Assembly (NCBI GenBank): GCA_035235625.1
Contig: CP141145.1
Coordinates: 8,742,001-8,806,000, forward strand
From: Saururus chinensis
Taxonomy: Eukaryota > Streptophyta > Magnoliopsida > Piperales > Saururaceae
Length of the DNA stretch: 64,000 nucleotides
Direction of reading: 5' to 3'
Part shown: one piece after another, positions 51,889-61,165 of the stretch
Layout: each line of letters opens with the position of its first letter
Position numbering within the stretch: the first letter of the stretch is position 1
The notes under the pieces: generated by a model
What the model was told of the DNA's origin: nothing
The model's database searches: none
What the model saw: only the letters and a program-made list of their open reading frames with translations
Position numbers and translations under genes: made by a program

Positions 51889-52588
51889 ATCCACCACCCC
51901 TATTTTTTGTCCTACATCAATTTCCAGACCAACTGCAACCCAGTTAGTTTGACATTGTAACCGATCAACATGACTAGATAAATAGTTCTCCCAAATGTTT
52001 ATAAATTATTTCAATTTCTAAACAAATATTTACACAATTTACAAAAAACTTATGGTTTTTACAAAATTGGAAATAGTTCTCTCACATGTTCATAAATTAT
52101 TTCAATTTCTAAAAAAATATTTACAATTTACAAAATTTAAGATTTTGTAAAAATTATATTTGAATAAAGTTAATGTGCACCTGGTGAGCGAGTAGCCGTT
52201 TATTTGTTCACATCATAAAATTAGAAATAAGGATAGTCGTTTAAATAAGACAAAAGTAGTCTTTCGTAATTCACATGAACTACTTTCCAGACCCACCTAC
52301 AATTATGTTCTACTAAAATGCAAAAATGCGTGGCTTGGAAACTACAGTTTGTACTGAAAGTATTAGGTCATCTTGTGCAGGAATATGAATTGAAAGTCCT
52401 TTTTCCCAGGTGTAGCTTAGTTCCAAATAATAAGGTCAAATTATTCATGTCAGAAAGCAAAATATAATAAGAAACAAGTGCCAGCAAGCATAAAGGAAAC
52501 TAAGCTGAAAAAGATATTACATCATCATCTAATATCTATGAAATAAGCTTTAGTTGGCATTGTACACAATTAGAAAGATATCACTCAC
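51889..52588. other. Stretch without a recognised feature
   Basis: AT-rich DNA with a short duplicated piece (CAAATGTTTATAAATTATTT near 51,992 and its variant near 52,087). The end nearest 52,588 should be an intron of the SDR gene piece. Confidence 0.4.
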
Positions 52589-52915
52589 AGGACGTTTATA
52601 AGCTGCATTATGGACCATATAATCAACACCATCAGGAAATAAGGACTTAACTTTCTCCAACACTTCATGGAGAGAAGCCTCGCCTGATGCCAAATCTATG
52701 GGTAAAATATTTATTCCATCAGGAGCATGTTTACCTGAAAATAACCATTCAAAGGAACTTTCTCTATACACATGATCACCACCATAAGGGAAGGAGGGAG
52801 TGAAACAGAGCTAGAGGAATTAGGTATATACCTAATTCCTCTAGCTCTGTTTCATTGCAAGTAGAGAGCATCAATTTTGCCCTCAATTCACCATATTGCT
52901 TTGCAAGAATTTCCC
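52589..52915 (-). pseudogene. Two exons of a short-chain dehydrogenase/reductase gene (DHRS7-like)
   Basis: On the minus strand, after a TTTGTCAG acceptor at 52,916, the frame reads GEILAKQYGELRAKLMLSTC then NETELEEL. The next exon (52,589-52,734) reads GKHAPDGINILPIDLASGE to PDGVDYMVHNAAYKRP and ends at a GTGAGT donor. The N-A-A and D-L motifs fit the Rossmann fold of SDR enzymes, and the order fits plant DHRS7-like proteins. The nucleotide-binding start and the YxxxK catalytic exon are absent, so this is a gene fragment. Its first donor region has been turned into a 54-bp perfect palindrome. Confidence 0.65.
52801..52854. repeat. Perfect 54-bp palindrome at an exon border
   Basis: Two 27-bp arms meet without a loop between 52,827 and 52,828 (arm core GAAACAGAGCTAGAGGAATT, centre GGTATATACC). 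One arm is the end of the SDR exon (NETELEEL) and the other is its inverted copy in the intron. The form suggests a snap-back replication error. Confidence 0.92.
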
Positions 52916-53056
52916 CTGACAAACAAGAAAGAAATCATGTAAACATCCTCTATAATATTTCATGTTGTAAGTTTGACACCATACAGTAATCTTCAATTGC
53001 AATAAATGGTAAAACACATGAGCAGCATAAATGGTGAAGTGTACAAATCATCAAAC

Positions 53057-53455
53057 TACAAAGACCAAACTACATTATAATGAAATATGAAATGAATAGG
53101 AGTATGATTTGTAGCATAGAATGGTAATAACCACAAAAAAATATTGAGAAAATTCACTAACCTCCATATTAGAACATAATCTTTATGTAACAAATAGGAG
53201 ATTCTTCAACCAGCCTCCTTTCATCTTGTCCCATCTAGGTTTTCAGTAAGATTGTCGCCCTAATCAAAAGTGTATCTAGTTTTTCCTTTTTTTTTTTTCT
53301 TTTCTTCCTTTCTCATCATATAAGTTATATGACTATTATTTTACCTCCTTTTCTTTTTTTTTCTTTTTTTTTCTTCTTTTTTTCATTTTTCCCTCTCATA
53401 GTTACTTATTGATCTTGCTTCATTAATCCCAATTGTTCAAGGACCTATGGCAATA
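53057..53455 (-). repeat. Direct repeat flanking the 16-kb insertion, right copy
   Basis: Partner of 36,657-37,130. From here inwards the left arm continues without a break to 53,783, matching 57,797-58,440 of the right arm. This shows the original left-arm order and that the satellite-bearing segment was added afterwards. Confidence 0.82.
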
Positions 53456-53783
53456 AAAATCAGAAATTTAATTTAGAAATCATGAATAAAAGATCTCACA
53501 AAATAATTACTAACAATCTCAACAAAAAGTGTGAAACAAAAATGTACCGACCTTGAGTACCAATAGGGATAAATAATGGTGTGTGACACACATGATGTGG
53601 AAGAATTAGTTGTGCAGCACAGGCACGATTAAATCTTCCTAAAATCTGATAGCATACAAATAAAAGAATTATTGTAAAAGGCATTTAAGACAATAAAGAA
53701 CATAAATTTTTATTTGCAAATCAACAGATTGTAGATAATAACAAGGTTCATGTAGGAGAGGGATAATATGCAATTATTGTAAC
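53456..53783 (-). other. Innermost part of the left arm, with an unidentified exon-like piece
   Basis: On the minus strand a frame after an ATCAG acceptor reads LGRFNRACAAQLILPHHVCH then TPLFIPIGTQG. The right arm has the same piece at 57,934-58,030, with stops. I do not recognise the protein. Its place next to DCL3 exons may be accidental. Confidence 0.4.
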
Positions 53784-53789
53784 CCATTT

Positions 53790-53798
<9 letters not shown>

Positions 53799-53886
<88 letters not shown>
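53799..53886. repeat. (AT)n microsatellite, about 88 bp
   Basis: An uninterrupted TA run sits at the inner end of the left arm, directly beyond the last matching base of the inverted duplication. Such tracts are self-complementary and prone to breakage, and the length is uncertain. Confidence 0.9.
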
Positions 53887-53887
<1 letters not shown>

Positions 53888-53899
53888 CAAAAACATAAT

Positions 53900-55330
53900 G
53901 TAGAAACTTGTAGTCATACAATCTTAATCTTTGTTAACAAGCACATCTCAATGTAACCCATTTACCGAGCTCTTTAAGTTCACTAACTCAAACATATAGC
54001 AATAGCAATAGCAATCTTTCACCCATAACATACCATAATAGAGTAAAATGCAATAGGCTTTCTTTAATGATATTCAGGGTATAAGTGTATATTGCACCAT
54101 ATTATCACAAGTGTAATAAGGCTACAGAACCAAGTTGTAAAAATAATTTATCGAAACTCTCCACCTTTTGATGCAAACCCCTATGCTTGCCTAGGCATGA
54201 GGACCAGTCAGTGGAAAAATAAACATGCTTTTTTTGTCTATCATTTGTTTACCTTATCAATTTATCTCGACTCTCCACCTTTTGACACAAAAGACTCTAT
54301 GCTTTCCTAAGCACGAGGTCTGGCTACTCAGTGGAAACAAAACAAACCTTTGCTTTTTTCCATTTTTTATCTCATCAATTATCTCAACTCTCAACATTTT
54401 GACAGGATCCCTTATGCTTGCCTAGACACGAAGACCAATTACTCATGGAAAATAAACATACCTTTATTTTTTTCTATCATTTTTTTCATCTTATTAATTT
54501 ATCTTAACTCTCCACCTTTTGACACGAGCCCGTATGCTTGCCAAAACTCTAGGACCGGTTACTCAGTGGAAAAAGAAACAAAGCATTGTTTTTTTATTAT
54601 TTTTTTGTCTCATTAATTTTATCTCAACTCTTCACCTTTTGACACAAGCCCCTATACTTGCCTAGGCATAAGGACTGGTTATCAAGTGGAAAAATAAAAA
54701 AACCATTGTTTTTTTCTATCAATTTTTTCTTCTCATTAATTTTTATTTATTTTTTTCCATTGGTGCATTATAAGCTCAACCCAATTGAAAACAATAGCTA
54801 AGTATCAAACTCTATCATGAGACATTAAACAATATTAGAGTGTACCATATTTTCAAAAATATGCTCAGTTAAAGACATCCCACTAAGATTATAAGTAACA
54901 AATCAAAAGATTATATTTGTACATGTTTCAAGTGTGTGCAAAGTGATTGAAAAATATAAGCACAAAATATCCAAGATGATAAAAATAGAATAGAAATTAT
55001 TTAACTCAATCATTTTCATACCTTAATTGATTTACTTGCACTTTCTATGTGAAATGGGTATCCTTAAAAATAAACATATGCTTTATAAGAAAATTGATGA
55101 AACTTATAAAAACTTCATAAATAAATAAAAGAAATAAAGTAAAACAAACCCAGAAAATATCTTCTTACAACCCCGTCAAATAATCTAAACATTGTTCTCA
55201 ATGTAAATCAAAATCCTACAATGACCAGAAATAAGTAAAGGAGAAAAGGAAGGATATCATTGGATAGCAGCAACATAAGTCTAATTAACTAATTTGAAAG
55301 ACAAGTACAAAAGTGGATTGAATGTCCTAC
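53900..55330 (-). mobile_element. Degenerate Tat/Athila-type 3' region fragment
   Basis: Several blocks line up in order with 3,170-4,230 of the outer LTR element: the tract around ATACAATCTTAATCT, the ACCTTTTGACACAAGCC block, the CAAACTCTATCATGA block, and CTAAACATTGTTCTCAATGT near 55,185 (compare 4,170-4,197). It is a truncated, non-coding fossil lying in the spacer between the DCL3 arms. Confidence 0.6.
54150..54750. repeat. Five tandem copies of a 113-122 bp unit
   Basis: The block CTCTCCACCTTTTGACAC..CCTATGCTTGCCTAGGC..CTCAGTGGAAA recurs at about 54,158, 54,271, 54,387, 54,508 and 54,630, with T-rich links. A single diverged version exists in the Tat-type element near 3,590-3,650. Expansion of retroelement 3' regions into tandem repeats is known for Tat/Ogre elements. 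Confidence 0.85.
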
Positions 55331-55599
55331 ACATGGAGGGTATGATTCCATGCATCAGAAGATTTGCCTTCACCACTATCCATATTGATGAGCGTGGAAT
55401 AATATTAGGAATGTATCGACTCAACTTACAGGGACTCCTTATCAGAAAAGAGCTTCCAAAATAACTTTGATAGGCCGGAAAGTGATCAATGATAAATGGA
55501 GCCTAAATCTAATCCAACTTCAACTCTAGGGCAGCGCAATGAACCACATTTAATATTTAAATTTGTCAGAACCGGACAAGATAAAGTTAGACATCGATC

Positions 55600-56200
55600 T
55601 CTCAAGTTCTTTGCAAACTGCTTGTACAAAGAACCTATACTTCTTTGACTTGCACAGAGAACCTGTACTTCTTGGACTTGATGAAGTACAGATTTCCCCC
55701 AATATGGTGGTCCAAATCAACCTTGTTTAAAGTTACTGCACTGGAGTAGGAGAGGGCCTTCAGGGAGATGGAGAAGGGGATCAAGCCCGACATGTACACA
55801 CACATTTCCATTGATGCAATCAGCTGCTTGGAGCATATGAGCCCGAGCCACATTCAATAGCCTCATGCAAGATTATATGAAGATTAGGCTAAGAAACAAG
55901 GTTCTGCAACTATAGCCTGATAGATCAGACCTGCCCATTGTAGGTATACAATCTGATGAGGTGCCTTGCCTCCCCGGCGGAGGGATCACCTACAGCTTCT
56001 TGATTGCTACCCATTTCTGTGACCAAAACCTTGAGACTGTGGTATAGGTGCTGAGCTAAAATGGTCAGCAAGGAGTGCAGTCCAAATGCATCGACGTCTA
56101 GTTTGATCTTCAATTGCATTTTGAAGCGTGGAGATGTGGATGGGGTTCACAGGATCTTTTCCAATTGGAATTAAACCCATATGATAATCATGCATAAGGA
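55600..56200 (-). pseudogene. Unidentified exon-like fragments
   Basis: The minus-strand frames read ICSKQLIASMEMCVYMSGLI..LYFIKSKKYRFSVQVKE (55,635-55,853) and LDVDAFGLHSLLTILAQHLY then GEARHLIRLYTYNGQ (55,925-56,119). Base composition is richer in G and C than the surroundings, and GTACAC/GTCAG-like borders are present, so these look like remains of real exons. I do not recognise the protein. Confidence 0.3.
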
Positions 56201-57079
56201 GACAAGTGACTTGGTTGTGAGCCGAATTAATATACTTGCAAAATTTTGTTTCAGGGTTTTGTGTGAAAGAGATTGTACAGATTTTTAGGAAAATGATTGA
56301 GGAACGTGGGTGAAACTCAGTTTGCTAATTTAGCTGATTGTTGTTGATAAACATAGAAGGTGATGAGCACTGAAGTGCACCAACCAGTATCACACAAAGC
56401 AAGGAGGATTTTCGATTAAGCACATAATCCCCTTACACTTCAGTGGACCCAATAGTGGGCCCAAGTACCTAATAACATAATCTAAACCCTACAACCCTGG
56501 TCCAATGCTCTAAATTAACATAATCAAAGAAAACTAATGAATAATAATAGACTTACTCCTAATTGGAACTACACATAAATAAGAAACATATCAGAAGGCT
56601 GATTAGTTCAAGAAACATGAGGGGGTTGTGGAGAAAAATGTTGACTTAGGATTTTGTCGCATTTGTAATGAAATGAATTTTTAAAGTTGTTTGCTAGTGG
56701 CAATTTGCTCACTATTTTTGTGATCATTATTTCTTATGGGTTACAATAATATTATCATTTTTTTGTGATCTCTTATGACGGTTTATATGTGAATATTATG
56801 ACAAACAAAAAAATGCTCAATCTTCTTGTCAGCATGTCGATATCTGTTATAATATTCAAATTACTATATCTGGGTGACATTGTTCTTTTCTGTACTTGAA
56901 TGTTCTTTTTGAAAATCTGTTTGTTGGTTGTGATTTCAACTGTTTTGATATTGCAATGTTTAATTAAATTGCTTCCAGACATATAAGTAATATTTTGAAA
57001 AATATCATAGTTCTGCAAATAGGATATTTGGCTCCCTCACGTACATTAAAGATAATATGAAATTTTTTGTGACTTTTTT
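56201..57079. other. Spacer without a recognised feature
   Basis: AT-rich spacer between the inverted arms; I see no gene or clear repeat. Confidence 0.4.
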
Positions 57080-57265
57080 GTAACTAAATTGCATAAAAAA
57101 CTTTAACACTATCAAATGGGGGTTAATCTAAATAGCAAATAAATTGTGCTCAATTAAAATTTGGATAACTAAATTGCATAACAAATTATCTTATTATCAA
57201 ATGAGGGCAAGTTAGGTATTCTAAATAGCAAATAACTTGTGCTCAATTAAAATCTTTAGTTTTTG
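57080..57265. repeat. Two tandem copies of a 90-100 bp unit
   Basis: The text TAACTAAATTGCATAA..ATCTAAATAGCAAATAA..TGTGCTCAATTAAAATTT occurs twice in direct succession with moderate differences. Confidence 0.75.
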
Positions 57266-57796
57266 GTTATGAAATAGAAAAGGACTATGCCTGTGGTTGA
57301 CTCTTATGCACTTCCTTATTGTTTATGCTTTCTCCAGCATCTTGCTTTGTTTTGCTAGCAAGATACACAGTTGTTGCTTAGTTCCTTAAGTTAAAATTTA
57401 ATACAAAGATTTTGAGCTATGTTTACCATTTATCTTACACCTTTGATTTTGATGTAGCTAGCTGATAGATACTATTGATACAAGGATTCTGCAAAGAAGA
57501 TAGTTATTTTTACATCACATCTTCAGACTGATGTGCATTGGTACATATTACATTGCCTGAGATTACATCAAATTGTTCTTCGCTGTAGTATATATACGTC
57601 AATTTCAAAGGTACTTTATTTTTGTGAAGATGGAATATTATGCAATTAAATGTCTATGGAATATATTATTTTGTGCTCTCTACATTTAATACCTATAGTT
57701 TAGTCAGATATCATATTGCCCCCCATAATTTACTATTTCACTGATCCTGCTATTTATGTACTGTGTTGCAAATTTTACTTATCAACCTTTTAAAAG
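57266..57796. other. Spacer up to the start of the right arm
   Basis: I see no gene or repeat. The inverted match with the left arm begins at 57,797. Confidence 0.4.
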
Positions 57797-59265
57797 TTAC
57801 AATAATTGCATATTACCCTCTCCTACATGAACCTTGTTATTATCTACAATCTGTTGATTTGTAAAAAAAATTCTATGCTTTATTGTCTTAAAATTCTTTT
57901 CTAATAATTCTTTTATTTGTATGCTATCAGGTTTTAGGAAGATTTAATTGTGCCTGTGCTGCATAACTAATTCTTCCACATCATGTGTGTGACACACCAA
58001 TATTTATCCTTGTTGGTACTTAAGGTCGATACATTTTTGTCTAACACTTTTTGTTTAGATTGTTAGGAATTATTTTGTGAGAGATCTTTTATTCGTGATT
58101 TCTAATTTAAATTTCTGATTTTTATTTCTACAGGTCCTTGAACAATTGGGATTAATGAAGCAAGATCAATCAGTTACTATGAGAGGGGAAAAAATGAAAA
58201 AAGAAGGAAAAAAGAAGGAAAAAAAGAAAAGGAGGTAAAAGAATAGAATTTCCATCTATAACTTATATGAGAAAGGAAGAAAAAGGAAAAAAAATACACT
58301 TTTGATTAGGGTGACAATCTTACGTAAAACCTAGATGGGACAATTCCAAAGGAGGCTGGTTGAAGAATCTCCTATTTGTTTCATAAAGATTATGTTCCTA
58401 TTAATTTCATATTTCATTTCATATTTCTTTATAATGTAGTTTGGTCTTTGTAGTGGCTGAATGATGGTACCCAGAAATTTTAACAATTCATGATGGTTTC
58501 ATAGGAAATCGCCTACTATTGTGACTGACAGCAACATTCAACTTCTTTTTGAAATTAAAAAAAAAGTATGGTTTGGTTTTGATGCTATGACACGTGGGAT
58601 TTTACTTTTTTTCTTTAATCATTTTGATTTGGTGTTTGAATTTTCTTAATATTTTTCAGGTTCATGGAATTTGTGCTAATTACTCTAGGACCATGGTAGT
58701 TCTTATGGACATATGCTTAAAGCCACTTTTTTCATACTGCTCCACATAGAGTATAGGTATTATGTATTCTAGTCTATTTTTCTTCCGGTCTAATATAATC
58801 TATGGGATGCTCTTGTGTGACATCTTCCTAATAATGGATTAAAAAGGCAGCATATCTTTTGTGGAAGGACCTTAGGGTTTGTTTCCAGCTTTAAGTTAAG
58901 AGCTTGTGATTCCCTCCAGTAATTTATACAAGAGATAGACACCTACTATCTTTCCTCGCTTATAGCATCAAAGTCCTTTGTTGAGTTGGCATCTTATGGT
59001 TATATAAAATTACTAAATTGGAAACCTAAGTGTAGAATCTGTATGTGAGACTTTAAGGTGGAGCAATGATTGCAAAAACTACTTTGCAATCAAGGGTCAT
59101 CTTTTCTCCAGCTTTTTTTATAGGCTTTTTATTGTCCGTGGCAAGAAATTGAAATTATGAGGTATCTCAATAAAGATTGAAATACTTTAGCTGCATATAA
59201 ACATATATTTCTTGTTAAGAAGTGTCATCTGTGCCGAATCATTAACATATTATATCTTTTGTGTG
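57797..59265 (+). other. Right-arm sequence upstream of the DCL3 C-terminal exons
   Basis: It contains the counterpart of the unidentified exon at 57,934-58,030 and an AG-rich module at 58,131-58,300. Near 58,660-58,750 a frame reads VHGICANYSRTMVVLMDICL, which I do not recognise. Otherwise intron-like. Confidence 0.4.
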
Positions 59266-60017
59266 ACAAGAAAGAGGGATCTATTATTCGAGAGATACAT
59301 ATAAAAGGAAAGAGTGTGAAAAAGATGTTGTAATTATGTCACAAACCTCATCAGTTGATGGTGAAAGCATCAGACCACCCTCAGCCAAAAAGCAAAAGAT
59401 TGCTGAAAATCTATCTCCTTTGGACTCACATCCAGACATTGGCTCTAAAACTACCAAGAATAGTGAAGTTCATGTTCCAGGTAAAAGTATTTTCTTATGG
59501 GTCCAGGTAAAACTGTTGCTTATATGCTCATTACATCTTGATTCAAGTATTGAAGTGTATGACTTATGGATGATATTCATATTTTTGCAGTGTCTATCAT
59601 GGTTAGCATGGCTAAAGGGGACCCACTTAGAGCTCTTTATGATTTATGTAAAAAATTTCAGTGGCCCACCAAAGTTCATATGTAGTGAACATAAATTAAA
59701 GTTAGTACGATCAGTGCTAGGCTTCCTTTCAAATCATAAATAGTCAAGGTACTTGCTTCATGTTTTAAGCCTTTGTATTTACTTACCAAGGTCAGCACTT
59801 TTCTCACAAGTCACTGGAAATTGTGAGCGATGGGCCTGATCCAAAGAAAGGGTATATCAGTTTTGTGTCGACAATTAATTTGCACATACCCAATTTTGGG
59901 GGTATCGAGCTCACAGGGCAAAAACGTGCTGATAAAAAAAGTTTTCAAGATTCAACAAATCTTCTCATGTTACAGGAATTTCAGAGACGTGGAAGATGTG
60001 TTATGGAAGATTTATGA
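59266..60017 (+). pseudogene. DCL3: DICER-LIKE 3 C-terminal fragment (second dsRNA-binding domain), right copy
   Basis: The exons are a linker (MSQTSSVDGESIRPPSAKKQ to EVHVPG, donor at 59,481), MAKGDPLRALYDLCKKFQWP from 59,591, and about 59,806-60,017 with GYISFVSTINLHIPNFGG and ADKKSFQDSTNLLMLQEFQR, ending at a TGA. This is the C-terminal dsRNA-binding domain of DCL3, and the end position agrees with Arabidopsis DCL3. Compared with the left copy a 2-bp loss after WP shifts the frame, so a TAG and a TGA follow at 59,683-59,688. The Gln codons lost in the left copy are intact here. The unit stands 1.1 kb upstream of helicase-C exons of another DCL3 unit. Confidence 0.88.
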
Positions 60018-60985
60018 CACATAAACAGTAAGTATATTTACACAGCCTTAAGTTATTTATATTCTTTGTAAATGTGTCAAGTGGTGGCATAAGGAGTAGA
60101 ACTATTTTTTTCTTTTCAACTCCACTAATTTCTTCATTTAGATAAATTCATTTGATCAATAGATGTAACCTTTATCCAAAGTTTCATAGGGATTCTATGA
60201 ACAAGAACATTGTATATTCTTTCTAGTAAATATCTACATTCAAATGAGAACATTGCTCATTTTATTGACGATACATAAAAAAATGCAATGAAGTTTTTTT
60301 CCCTGAAAATTTAAATTGAGAGCTCCATACGGTCATTATGTGCATATTTTCATACTTAGTGTTCACTATTAAATACTTAGAGAAGAAATGGCTGATTGAA
60401 TGACCGATTTTTATGTAGAGTTGACAAAAAATATGATGTGTTAGCTGAATTTTTATCAAGTCAAACCTTCTGAAGTAATATTGGATATGATGTGTATAAC
60501 AATACTATATTTATCACCAAATACCAATCAAATTTATTGAGAAAGTATTTTCTAAATACTAAGATTCCTTAAACAAAAGTATTGTCTTAATTTTAAAATG
60601 TACATTTGAAGACAAAGGAACAAACAAAAGATATATCTTGGAAGGACAAAATATATTTACAACACATAAAATTTATTCTTTTTTACTTTCTAGAAAAAAG
60701 TTTTTACAAGCTATTACGTGTTTGTGTTAGGTGTAGTTTGTAGCTGAAAAATGGTTTGCAGATATTGTAATCAGTTATCACTTAATTGTATTGCCTCATT
60801 TCAAATCTTTCATTTGGAACATTTTCTACATCATTGTTTAATCTTCACTTAATTGTATTGCCACATTTCAAATCTTTCATTTGAAATATTTTTTGCATCA
60901 TTGTTTGATCTTTTGCTGCCCACCATAGTTGCAAGGTACAACAAAAGAAGCAAAATAGCTAAATATCTACATTCAATTTGTCTAG
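60018..60985. other. Spacer between the two DCL3 units of the right arm
   Basis: I see no exon. A short internal duplication occurs: CACTTAATTGTATTGCC and CATTTCAAATCTTTCATTTG appear at 60,780-60,815 and again at 60,846-60,885; the left arm has one copy. Confidence 0.5.
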
Positions 60986-61165
60986 AGGTCCTTCAACATT
61001 TAGGATTCATGAAGCAAGATCAATCAGTTACTATGAGAGGGAAAAAATGAAAAAAGAAAAAGAAAAAAAGAAGGAAAAAAGAAAAAAGAAAAAAAAAGAA
61101 ACGGAGGTAAAACAATAGAATTTTCATCATAAAACTTATATGAAAAAGGAAGAAAAAGACAAAAA

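Larger units (their letters stand above)
29970..53783 (-). repeat. Left arm of the DCL3 inverted duplication (split)
   Basis: From about 29,970 to 37,130, and again from 53,057 to 53,783, this strand is colinear with the reverse complement of 57,797-64,000, in exons and introns alike. Counting by eye over the 250-bp DUF283 exon I find about eight differences. The innermost match is GTTACAATAATTGCATATTA at 57,797, mirrored at 53,783. The 16-kb piece at about 37,140-53,056 has no partner in the right arm and was added to this arm only. Confidence 0.85.

Noticed and set aside
59683-59745. Stop codon after SNHK shared by both DCL3 C-terminal copies as proof of an ancestral lesion
   Set aside because: Comparison with DCL3 suggests the exon ends earlier at a GTTA(A/G)T donor, so this stop is probably intronic and says nothing about age.
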